From the NCBI GenBank assembly GCA_946479125.1, contig CAMLET010000270.1:1-5208 (forward strand): DNA of 5,208 nt, read 5' to 3'. The stretch comes from an uncultured Flavobacteriales bacterium (GTDB lineage Bacteria; Bacteroidota; Bacteroidia; Flavobacteriales; Crocinitomicaceae). Shown piece by piece: positions 1 through 5,208 of the stretch. The translations under genes and the position numbers were made by a program. How positions within the stretch are numbered: the stretch's first letter is position 1; each line of letters starts with the position of its first letter. The notes under the pieces were generated by a model. That model did no database searches and was not told the DNA's origin. It worked only from the letters and a program-made list of their open reading frames with translations.

Positions 1-195
1 GGATATCATCAATTACGTTTGTTTGATGAAGATGCAATCCGAATGGTAAAACTATACGGGGCGATGGATAAAATCCGCGACACTTATGGTGACAGGGCTA
101 TATTTCGAGCGATGGGAGCTCAGGCAAAAACCATAGGGCATTTCAATCCATTCAATGGTGATGCACCTATGTTGTTAGCAAATCGTCGTGTTTAA
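1..195 (+). CDS. Y-family DNA polymerase (DinB/Pol IV-like), C-terminal end only
   Basis: Only the last 64 codons are present, read in frame 1 and ending at TAA (193-195); the catalytic palm, fingers and thumb lie outside the window. The visible part fits the end of the little-finger domain and tail of a Y-family translesion polymerase. It begins with QLRLF (residues 4-8 of the fragment), which matches the QxxLF sliding-clamp binding pentamer. A segment resembling the family's 'D-I-R-x-x-Y/F-G-x-x-A-x-x-R-A' end follows (KIRDTYGDRAIFRA), then a tail ending LLANRRV. These enzymes copy damaged templates and are recruited by the beta clamp. The identification rests on this tail plus the immediately downstream DnaE-like polymerase, a pairing seen in bacterial mutagenesis cassettes. 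Whether this is an active DinB-type enzyme or an inactive ImuB-type partner cannot be told here. Upstream regulation, for example a LexA-like site, is outside the window. Confidence 0.75.
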   Translation, partial: GYHQLRLFDEDAIRMVKLYGAMDKIRDTYGDRAIFRAMGAQAKTIGHFNPFNGDAPMLLANRRV

Positions 196-207
196 TCCCT
201 GTTTATC

Positions 208-3171
208 ATGCTCAATTGTCATTCCTTCTTCAGTCTTAAATATGGAGTTCTTAAACCCGACGATGTTGCCCGTACAGGAAAGGAACTGGGTTTCAAAAAC
301 ATTGCACTTACGGATATAAACAATACTTCAGGTGTATTGAACTTTGTTCGCTATAATCAGGAAAATGGACGAACGGCTATAGTTGGCGTTGATTTCAGGA
401 ATGGAATTGATTGTAAATATGTGGTTATTGCCAAAAACAATGAGGGATTCAACGAAATCAATATTCATCTCACAGAACACAATCATAACGAAAAACCATT
501 TCCGGCAATTGCTCCGAAATTTGAAAACTGCATTGTCATTTATCCATGGGGAAAAGAACCTGAAATACTAGAGAATTATGAATTTATAGGTGTTGCAGCC
601 TACCAACTGAATAGGTTTCGAATGCTTAAAACAATTCAACCAGAAAAATATGTTGCATTGCAAAGTATGACCTTTCTTAATAAAAGAGATTTCAATACAC
701 ATCGTTTGTTAAGGGCAATAGATAATAATCTTTTACTTTCTAAACTCCCAGAATCGGAACAAAGCAGAGCTGATGCACTTTACCTGAATAAAACCGATTT
801 CGAAAAATTATATGAAGACTTTCCTGACCTTATAAAACGCGCTGAAAATTTACTCGAAACTTGCGCCGTTTCCTTCAATTTCAACAAGAGCAACAATTCC
901 CAGAACATTACTCACTTCAGCAACTCGGAAGAAGATGATCTCATGCTTGTAACCGAACTATGTGAGAAAGCACTTGAAAAACGTTATGGGGACACAGAAG
1001 ACAAAACTCCCATACGAGAACGCATTTCCCGTGAAATCGATGTGATTCACAAAAAGAAATACCTATCCTATTTCCTTGTTGCCTGGGATATTGTTTCTTA
1101 CGCACGGTCGAAAGGCTATTACTATGTTGGAAGAGGAAGCGGCGCAAACAGTATTGTTGCCTATTTACTCGAAATAACGGATGTTGACCCATTAGAATTG
1201 GACCTTTATTTTGAAAGATTCATCAACCTGTATAGGGAAAATCCTCCCGACTTTGATATGGATTTTTCGTGGCGAGACAGGGATGACGTTATGCGTTATA
1301 TATTCGAGCAATATCCTGATAAATCAGCACTTGTCTGTACCTATAGTACTTTTCAAATGAAAGCTACGATACGTGAACTGGGAAAAGTATTTGGTTTGCC
1401 TGCAAGTGATATTGAAGGACTTGCAAAAAAGGATCGTCCGTTGGATATCAATGACCAAATGCAAAAGCTTGTTCTTAAGTACAGCAAACTCATTACAGGC
1501 ATTCCTTCCCATTTAAGTGTACATGCAGGCGGAATCGTTGTCAGTCAGAAACCCATTACCTGGTTTTCTGCCACTTTTCCGACTTCAAAAAAATTACCTA
1601 CCACACAATTCTCCATGATTGAGGCAGAAGATGTCGGTCTCTATAAATTCGACATCCTCTCCCAACGTGGATTGGGAAAGATCAAGGACACTTTGGATAT
1701 CATCGCTTATAACCAACCAGACAATCCAGCGCATGATATTCACGATGTAAAAGCTTTCATTCGCGATCCGAAGATCAATCAATTGCTCAGTCAGGCAAAA
1801 GCCATAGGTTGTTTTTATGTAGAATCACCAGCTATGCGTATGTTGATGATCAAACTGAAAACCGATAATTATCTTGGATTAGTAGCTGCAAGCTCCATTA
1901 TTCGTCCTGGCGTTGCCTCTTCAGGAATGATGCGCGAATACATTCTTCGTCATCGGGATCCGGAACGTATAAAGCAAGCCCATCCGAAACTATTGGAAAT
2001 TATGCCTGATACTTATGGAGTCATGGTTTATCAGGAGGATGTCATAAAAGTAGGAAGCCTTTATGGGGGCCTTAGTGCCGCAGAAGCGGACATTTTACGA
2101 AGAGGAATGGGAGGTAAATTCAAAGGTCGTGACGAATTCCTGAGAGTACAGAACCAATTTTTCATCAACTGTAGAAAAAGCGGATATAAAGAAAAGGACA
2201 TTCAGGAAATTTGGTTCCAGATGGAAAGTTTTGCCGGGTACGCATTCTCAAAAGGACACTCAGCCTCGTATGCCGTTGAAAGTTATCAATGTTTGTATCT
2301 AAAAACCTATTATCCATTAGAATACATGGTAGCAACCATCAACAATTTCGGAGGATTTTACGGAACAGAAGTATACATTCGGGAAGCACAAAAACTGGGC
2401 GCAACGGTAGAAGCACCATGTGTCAATCAAAGTTATAATGAAACTGTTATTTATGATAAACTCATCATTTTAGGATTGCAGCATGTTAGTGAATTGGAAA
2501 GTACCTGCATCAAAAAAATAATTAGCGACAGGAATGAAAATGGTCCTTTTTCAGGTTTGATAGACTTGATGGAACGAACACAAATATCGTTGGAACAAGT
2601 TTCCTTGCTTATAAGAATCGGAGCTTTACGCTGTTTTGATACTCAAGGCTCAGGTTCAAAAAAAGAGCTCTTGTGGCGGGCTCACCTACATAGCAATAAA
2701 ACTAAAGTAAAAACAACGCACCCACGTCTTTTTGTAGAGGAACAAAAAACATTCGAACTTCCAAAATTGAATGAAATAGATGTGGAGATTTCACTTGATC
2801 AACAGCATTTATTAGGCTTTTCACTTTGCAATCCGTTCGAGTTGCTGAAAGAACCAATTCAAAATGTTGTAACAGCAAGTAACCTTCACTTATTTGTTGG
2901 TCAAAACATTACCATTTATGGCTACAAAGTGGTTGTAAAAAAAGTGGTGAGTGCAAAAGGACATCACGTTCACTTTGGTACCCTCCTCGACTGCGATGGC
3001 GAACAACTCGACACCGTCCATTTTCAAGATGCAGTTTTCCGTTCGCCTTACAACGGCTCGGGAATTTTTGAAGTAAAAGGTAAAGTTACGAGCGAATTTG
3101 AGCACCTGACAATTGAGGTAGAAACGGTGAAACGATTGATGTATGTGGATGATCCACGGTATGATGATTAG
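208..3171 (+). CDS. DnaE-like C-family DNA polymerase (Pol III alpha homologue, probable error-prone/accessory copy)
   Basis: A complete 987-residue polymerase that adds deoxynucleotides to a primer. An N-terminal PHP-like domain (about 1-200) opens with LNCHSFFS and ALTDINN. The C-family palm follows: GRGSGANS (308-315), PPDFDMDF (346-353) with D348 and D350, and KFDIL with D482, which together correspond to E. coli catalytic D401, D403 and D555. HAGG (439-442) and FSKGHSASYA (from 680) are also conserved. A helix-hairpin-helix region lies near 752-812, HPRLF (838-842) resembles a clamp-binding pentamer, and an OB fold spans about 898-975. The protein is shorter than E. coli DnaE (1160 residues) and ends after the OB fold, so the tau-binding C-terminal domain is absent, which suggests an accessory rather than the main replicative enzyme. 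The first PHP histidine and the histidine after ALTD are replaced, so metal-dependent proofreading by PHP is unlikely. ATG 208 is the only ATG after the upstream in-frame stop that keeps the PHP start. It lies 12 bases after the Y-family gene, so the two are probably one operon. Confidence 0.92.
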   Translation: MLNCHSFFSLKYGVLKPDDVARTGKELGFKNIALTDINNTSGVLNFVRYNQENGRTAIVGVDFRNGIDCKYVVIAKNNEGFNEINIHLTEHNHNEKPFPAIAPKFENCIVIYPWGKEPEILENYEFIGVAAYQLNRFRMLKTIQPEKYVALQSMTFLNKRDFNTHRLLRAIDNNLLLSKLPESEQSRADALYLNKTDFEKLYEDFPDLIKRAENLLETCAVSFNFNKSNNSQNITHFSNSEEDDLMLVTELCEKALEKRYGDTEDKTPIRERISREIDVIHKKKYLSYFLVAWDIVSYARSKGYYYVGRGSGANSIVAYLLEITDVDPLELDLYFERFINLYRENPPDFDMDFSWRDRDDVMRYIFEQYPDKSALVCTYSTFQMKATIRELGKVFGLPASDIEGLAKKDRPLDINDQMQKLVLKYSKLITGIPSHLSVHAGGIVVSQKPITWFSATFPTSKKLPTTQFSMIEAEDVGLYKFDILSQRGLGKIKDTLDIIAYNQPDNPAHDIHDVKAFIRDPKINQLLSQAKAIGCFYVESPAMRMLMIKLKTDNYLGLVAASSIIRPGVASSGMMREYILRHRDPERIKQAHPKLLEIMPDTYGVMVYQEDVIKVGSLYGGLSAAEADILRRGMGGKFKGRDEFLRVQNQFFINCRKSGYKEKDIQEIWFQMESFAGYAFSKGHSASYAVESYQCLYLKTYYPLEYMVATINNFGGFYGTEVYIREAQKLGATVEAPCVNQSYNETVIYDKLIILGLQHVSELESTCIKKIISDRNENGPFSGLIDLMERTQISLEQVSLLIRIGALRCFDTQGSGSKKELLWRAHLHSNKTKVKTTHPRLFVEEQKTFELPKLNEIDVEISLDQQHLLGFSLCNPFELLKEPIQNVVTASNLHLFVGQNITIYGYKVVVKKVVSAKGHHVHFGTLLDCDGEQLDTVHFQDAVFRSPYNGSGIFEVKGKVTSEFEHLTIEVETVKRLMYVDDPRYDD

Positions 3172-3196
3172 ATCTAAAATCTTGGCACAGAATGCA

Positions 3197-3226
3197 TTGT
3201 GAAAATCAACTTTTTTCTTAAATTAA
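3197..3226 (+). promoter_or_regulatory. candidate Bacteroidota-type promoter for the ORF6N gene
   Basis: TTG at 3197-3199 is followed after 19 bases by TAAATTAA (3219-3226). This matches four of the six fixed positions of the TAnnTTTG -7 element, and the spacing fits the phylum's pattern. Transcription would begin only about ten bases before the ATG. The match is partial and the region is very AT-rich, so chance is a real possibility. Confidence 0.25.
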
Positions 3227-3239
3227 ATAAGAAAGTTGA
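3206..3239. repeat. AT-rich inverted repeat just upstream of the ORF6N start
   Basis: TCAAC-TTTTTT-CTTA (3206-3220) pairs with TAAGAAAGTTGA (3228-3239) around a 7-base loop. All 12 bases of the right arm pair, and the left arm carries three extra T residues as a bulge. The right arm is part of the direct repeat that recurs after the gene. The element sits in the 71-base gap between the polymerase stop and the ORF6N start. It could be an operator or a leader hairpin. The low GC content and absence of a following T-run argue against an intrinsic terminator for the polymerase operon. Confidence 0.5.
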
Positions 3240-3244
3240 AAAAT
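3226..3244. repeat. direct repeat, upstream copy, overlapping the ORF6N start codon
   Basis: AATAAG followed by AAAGTTGAAAAAT. The same string occurs at 3748-3767 with one extra C between the two parts. The uninterrupted identical block is 13 bases (3232-3244 and 3755-3767), or 19 of 20 when the single-base gap is allowed. This copy ends inside the start codon of the ORF6N gene. Confidence 0.6.
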
Positions 3245-3752
3245 GACATTAGAAACTATCCACGGAAAAATCCATTCATTACGAGGAATGCAAATAATTC
3301 TAGACTCTGATTTAGCCACACTTTATCAAGTAGAAACTAAAGTATTGAAACAAGCTGTTAGAAGAAATATTGAGCGGTTTCCTACAGATTTCATGTTTGA
3401 ATTAACATCAGAGGAGCATCAATCTCTAAGGTCACAATTTGTGACCTTAGAGAAAAAGAAAGGAGCACATTCAAAATATTTATCATTTGCTTTTTCCGAA
3501 CAAGGAGTGGCAATGCTCTCCAGCGTATTAAAAAGCCAAACAGCAATTCAGGTAAACATTCAGATTATGAGAGTCTTTGCTTCTATCCGGCAATTTTCAT
3601 TAAACAATATAGAGCTTGCACAAAAAATAAAGGAACTGGAAGCCACATACAACAAGCAATTTCAAGACATATTTGAAGCGTTAGATTATCTACTAAAAAT
3701 TGAGCAACTGCAGAAAACAGAAACTGACCGTCCAAAAATTGGATATCAATAA
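3243..3752 (+). CDS. ORF6N domain-containing protein (predicted DNA-binding)
   Basis: A complete 169-residue protein. The N-terminal half (about 7-95) matches the ORF6N domain, first defined in phage proteins and often found with KilA-N/BRO-type DNA-binding modules. Visible hallmarks are LRGMQIILDSDLATLY (13-28), ETKVLKQAVRRNIERFP (31-47), DFMFELT (49-55), FAFSEQGVAMLSSVL (82-96) and AIQVNIQIMRVF (101-112). A charged helical, probably coiled-coil stretch follows (about 120-160), and the protein ends RPKIGY. Chromosomal copies of this layout are common in Bacteroidota, and their role is not established. DNA binding is inferred from the domain. No signal peptide or membrane segment is seen. Codons S61-E70 coincide with a perfect 15-base inverted repeat whose core recurs just after the stop codon. 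The gene lies 71 bases after the polymerase gene, has its own candidate promoter, and converges on the oxidoreductase gene. The start at 3243 is chosen because the domain begins a few residues later. No ribosome binding site is evident. Confidence 0.88.
   Translation: MTLETIHGKIHSLRGMQIILDSDLATLYQVETKVLKQAVRRNIERFPTDFMFELTSEEHQSLRSQFVTLEKKKGAHSKYLSFAFSEQGVAMLSSVLKSQTAIQVNIQIMRVFASIRQFSLNNIELAQKIKELEATYNKQFQDIFEALDYLLKIEQLQKTETDRPKIGYQ
3423..3453. repeat. perfect 15-base inverted repeat inside the ORF6N gene (dyad copy A)
   Basis: Left arm 3423-3437 (TCTCTAAGGTCACAA) and right arm 3439-3453 are exact reverse complements around a single central T. The core reads GGTCACA-N3-TGTGACC. It lies in-frame over codons S61-E70 (SLRSQFVTLE) of the ORF6N gene. 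There is no T-run on either side, so it is not an intrinsic terminator. It shares 21 of 23 bases with the dyad after the gene. Confidence 0.85.
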
Positions 3753-3767
3753 GCAAAGTTGAAAAAT
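3748..3767. repeat. direct repeat, downstream copy, overlapping the ORF6N stop codon
   Basis: AATAAG, C, then AAAGTTGAAAAAT: the counterpart of the repeat at 3226-3244. It contains the TAA stop (3750-3752) and runs into the left arm of the downstream dyad. The distance between matching positions in the two copies is about 522 bases, so the pair brackets almost exactly the ORF6N reading frame. Confidence 0.6.
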
Positions 3768-3796
3768 CTTAAGGTCACAAAATGTGACCTTAAGAT
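3761..3796 (-). terminator. probable intrinsic terminator of the oxidoreductase gene
   Basis: Read on the minus strand, the 14-base-pair stem lies 23 bases beyond the oxidoreductase stop codon and is followed at once by a run of five T (complement of 3762-3766). This is the classic hairpin plus T-tract layout. On the plus strand no T-run follows, so it would not be a good terminator for the ORF6N gene. The same DNA may also be a protein-binding dyad, because its core recurs inside the ORF6N gene. Confidence 0.55.
3766..3796. repeat. perfect 14-base inverted repeat after the ORF6N gene (dyad copy B)
   Basis: The left arm at 3766-3779 (ATCTTAAGGTCACA) is the exact reverse complement of 3783-3796, with loop AAA. 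The core GGTCACA-N3-TGTGACC has the same spacing as the copy inside the ORF6N gene. Inside the 23-base shared core only two central bases differ, while the outer arms differ between copies yet stay self-complementary in each. That pattern fits selection for dyad symmetry. Confidence 0.85.
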
Positions 3797-3817
3797 GGTA
3801 TCACATTTTGTGACACC
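3797..3817. repeat. third, imperfect dyad with the same core (copy C)
   Basis: GGTATCACA (3797-3805) pairs with TGTGACACC (3809-3817) around TTT, with one A/C mismatch. The inner TCACA-N3-TGTGA has the same spacing as copies A and B. It directly abuts copy B and ends two bases before the complement of the oxidoreductase stop codon. Confidence 0.7.
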
Positions 3818-3819
3818 AT

Positions 3820-4827
3820 TCACTTTCTCATATTCAACTCATCAAAAACTTCCGCCAGCAATTCATACGAATGAATCCGTTTTTCAATATCAAATATATT
3901 TCCTGAAACCATTACCTCATCTGGTTCAAACTGATTGAAGAAATTCTCAAACTGATTGAGCAAATTCGATTTATCTCCTACAAAAGTACACGCCATCATC
4001 TGGTTTGCGGCTTGTAGTAATTCTTCCGGCCAATTCTTGATCAAATCCTGAATTGGTGGCGAGAGTGGATTTCGTTTTCCAGTAAGAATTCCTGAGAACA
4101 AATGGTACAAACTCATGGAAAGTAAATCAGCTTCTTCATTTGTGTCAGCTGCTATTCCGTTGATACAAATCAGCACATACGGTTTGTCTAAGTATTTTGA
4201 AGGTTGAAAGTTATGTCGGTAAATAGCCAAAGCATGTTTCAATTGTTGTGGAGCAAAATGAGCTGCAAACGCATACGGCAATCCCATTTCGGCCGCCAAA
4301 TAAGCACTGTCTGTGCTGGACCCTAGAATCCAGATAGGAACATTTAATCCTTCAGCGGGAAATGCCCGTACCGCTGAAGTTTTATTTTCTTCGCTAAAAT
4401 AAGTTTGAAGCGCTTTCACATCGGCAGGAAAATGATGCTGTGAACTCATATCGTTTCTACGCAAAGCCATGGCTGTTTGTTGGTCTGTACCGGGAGCTCG
4501 ACCTAATCCCAAATCAATTCGTCCGGGATACATCGTTTCCAATGTACCAAAATGTTCTGCCACTGTTAATGGTGAATGATTGGGAAGCATGATTCCTCCC
4601 GAACCAACGCGGATTTTATCTGTTTTTGAAGCCACATGTCCAATTAGCACAGAAGTCGCTGAACTGGCAATGAATTCCATATTGTGATGCTCCGCCAGCC
4701 AAACACGCTCATAACCAAATCTTTCTGCTTTCTGAGCTAACTCAACGGTTCTGTCGATTGCCAATTTTGCATCACCACCAAGGGTGATAACCGATAAATC
4801 GAGAACGGAATACTTCACTTTTTTCAT
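3820..4827 (-). CDS. LLM-class (luciferase-like) flavin-dependent oxidoreductase, YhbW/MsnO8-like
   Basis: A complete 335-residue protein, the same length as E. coli YhbW. It should fold as a TIM barrel of the bacterial luciferase family and use reduced flavin (probably FMNH2) with oxygen on an unknown substrate, in the cytoplasm. Family signatures are clear: [10 protein letters not shown] near the start (6-15), WLAEHHN (43-49), [16 protein letters not shown] (72-87), [15 protein letters not shown] (101-115) and [23 protein letters not shown] (166-188). These correspond to the flavin/phosphate-binding loops and active-site edge of the YhbW-type subgroup. The substrate cannot be read from the sequence, and no partner flavin reductase gene is in the window. 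The start at 4827 places the conserved SVLDL block at its usual distance from the N-terminus. The gene faces the ORF6N gene tail to tail and is divergent from an AraC-type regulator. Confidence 0.93.
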   Translation of the reverse strand: MKKVKYSVLDLSVITLGGDAKLAIDRTVELAQKAERFGYERVWLAEHHNMEFIASSATSVLIGHVASKTDKIRVGSGGIMLPNHSPLTVAEHFGTLETMYPGRIDLGLGRAPGTDQQTAMALRRNDMSSQHHFPADVKALQTYFSEENKTSAVRAFPAEGLNVPIWILGSSTDSAYLAAEMGLPYAFAAHFAPQQLKHALAIYRHNFQPSKYLDKPYVLICINGIAADTNEEADLLSMSLYHLFSGILTGKRNPLSPPIQDLIKNWPEELLQAANQMMACTFVGDKSNLLNQFENFFNQFEPDEVMVSGNIFDIEKRIHSYELLAEVFDELNMRK

Positions 4828-4832
4828 ATTTT

Positions 4833-4851
4833 CACTGAGCTTATCGAAGTG
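4833..4851. repeat. REP-like short palindromic repeat in the oxidoreductase leader
   Basis: On the minus strand the site reads CACTTCGATAAGCTCAGTG, with CACT/AGTG ends and an inner GA/TC pairing around a TAAGC loop. It closely resembles the CTTCGACAAGCTCAG type of interspersed palindrome found in many bacterial genomes. It lies just five bases upstream of the oxidoreductase ATG, probably in its mRNA leader, where a hairpin could affect translation. The match to the repeat class is from memory of the motif. Copy number in this genome cannot be seen. Confidence 0.45.
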
Positions 4852-4879
4852 TAAAGGTACGCATAGTTTGAATAGAAAT

Positions 4880-4904
4880 TTACCATGGTAACTTAAAGGT
4901 AACT
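4880..4904. promoter_or_regulatory. candidate operator: palindrome plus spaced GGTAACT repeats
   Basis: A perfect 12-base palindrome, TTACCATGGTAA (4880-4891), overlaps GGTAACT at 4887-4893. GGTAACT occurs again at 4898-4904, exactly 11 bases (about one helical turn) later. This gives three half-sites on one face of the helix in the divergent promoter region of the oxidoreductase and AraC-type genes. Paired direct half-sites suit AraC-family binding, but no binding protein can be assigned from sequence. Confidence 0.4.
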
Positions 4905-4925
4905 AGTAATAAAAAAAGAAGTCAA
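4894..4925 (-). promoter_or_regulatory. candidate promoter for the oxidoreductase gene
   Basis: On the minus strand, TTG (4925-4923) is followed after 21 bases by TACCTTTA (4901-4894), which matches the Bacteroidota -7 element TAnnTTTG at five of six fixed positions. Transcription would start near 4887, inside the palindrome, giving a leader of roughly 60 bases that contains the REP-like hairpin. A second TACCTTTA at 4859-4852 lacks a TTG at suitable distance. Confidence 0.35.
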
Positions 4926-5008
4926 GACGAAATAATGTGGAGATTTTTACAATTCCTTCCCTGTTTCCTGATTTGTCTTACCTTCAACTCAAACTGTAAA
5001 CTTACATT

Positions 5009-5208
5009 TTGGAACAAATTCCTATTCATAGTCTTGGATTGTATGGTCAACACGATTTCTCGCTTTGGGGCAATACCAATTATTCTCCCGCGCCAGAAGT
5101 CCCACATAGACATGACTATTATGAATTTATTCTCTTTTTTGAAGGCGGAGGCACACAGTCTATCGATTTCATCAATTATCCCAATGATGCCGCTTCGGCT
5201 TATTTCAT
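5009..5208 (+). CDS. AraC-family transcriptional regulator, N-terminal part (runs off the window)
   Basis: The first 66 codons of a longer protein. The frame opens after a TAA at 4997-4999. The only conventional initiator before the conserved region is TTG at 5009, giving LEQIPIHSLGLYG, and no ATG occurs in this frame inside the window. Residues about 33-55 (HRHDYYEFILFFEGGGTQSI) match the start of the cupin-like sensor domain of AraC-type regulators, with the H-x-H-D-Y-Y-E histidines at the usual place; FINYPND and AYF then resemble the strands before the family's 'PGQ-H' region. The C-terminal helix-turn-helix DNA-binding domain would lie beyond 5208. The gene is divergent from the oxidoreductase with 181 bases between, so it may regulate that gene or itself. 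The ligand is unknown. A longer ATG-initiated frame from 4935 overlaps it but shows no family resemblance. Confidence 0.75.
   Translation, partial: MEQIPIHSLGLYGQHDFSLWGNTNYSPAPEVPHRHDYYEFILFFEGGGTQSIDFINYPNDAASAYF

Noticed and set aside
383..571. 62-codon plus-strand frame inside the DnaE-like gene
   Set aside because: It lies wholly within a well-supported polymerase gene in another frame and shows no recognisable family.
941..1782. Three minus-strand open frames opposite the polymerase palm region
   Set aside because: They are antisense to strongly conserved catalytic coding sequence and have no recognisable domains, so they are shadows.
2890..3105. 71-codon minus-strand frame opposite the OB fold
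   Set aside because: Antisense shadow of the polymerase 3' end with no domain resemblance.
3172..3242. Intrinsic terminator for the polymerase operon
   Set aside because: The only hairpin is AT-rich with a bulge and no following T-run. A short AGAT/ATCT pairing after the stop codon is too weak.
3423..3817. CRP/FNR-type binding sites
   Set aside because: The half-sites are in the order TCACA-N3-TGTGA, the reverse of CRP's TGTGA-N6-TCACA, and do not match FNR's TTGAT-N4-ATCAA.
3423..3817. CRISPR array
   Set aside because: The three dyads are irregularly spaced, one is inside a gene, two abut with no spacer, and no cas gene is visible.
4922..5113. 63-codon minus-strand frame overlapping the AraC-type gene start
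   Set aside because: It overlaps the HRHDYYE cupin coding region on the other strand and has no family resemblance.
4935..5208. Open plus-strand frame beginning with ATG that runs off the window
   Set aside because: It overlaps the AraC-type frame for most of its length. The AraC frame has clear family motifs, while this one reads as a hydrophobic, unrecognisable peptide.

Overview
The window looks like a piece of an AT-rich Bacteroidota chromosome, probably of the Flavobacteriia or Sphingobacteriia type. Four things point there: a Y-family polymerase followed directly by a short DnaE-like polymerase, an ORF6N-domain gene of the kind common in that phylum, no clear Shine-Dalgarno sequences, and promoter-like strings close to the Bacteroidota TTG / TAnnTTTG pattern. 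The lineage is inferred from gene content, not from a marker gene.

Left part (1-3171, + strand): a mutagenesis-type DNA polymerase cassette. The last 64 codons of a Y-family translesion polymerase are followed 12 bases later, in the same frame, by a complete 987-residue C-family polymerase related to the DNA polymerase III alpha subunit. It keeps the three catalytic aspartates but has an altered PHP metal site and stops right after the OB fold. The pair most likely works together in damage-tolerant synthesis, with the clamp as shared partner.

Middle (3172-3819): a short AT-rich leader, then a 169-residue ORF6N-domain protein, then 67 bases separating it from a convergent gene. This is the most unusual part. 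A strong dyad with core GGTCACA-N3-TGTGACC occurs inside the ORF6N coding region and again just after its stop codon, followed by a third, weaker copy. The ORF6N gene is also bracketed, start codon to stop codon, by an almost identical 19/20-base direct repeat, with a partial inverted copy upstream. The ORF6N protein is a predicted DNA-binder, so autoregulation or a small mobile or duplicated unit are the hypotheses to test.

Right part (3820-5208): a complete flavin-dependent luciferase-like oxidoreductase on the minus strand, diverging from the start of an AraC-family regulator on the plus strand that appears to use a TTG start and runs off the window. The 181 bases between them hold a REP-like hairpin, a palindrome plus spaced GGTAACT repeats, and a candidate promoter. 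The regulator may control the oxidoreductase, but this is inferred from the divergent arrangement only.
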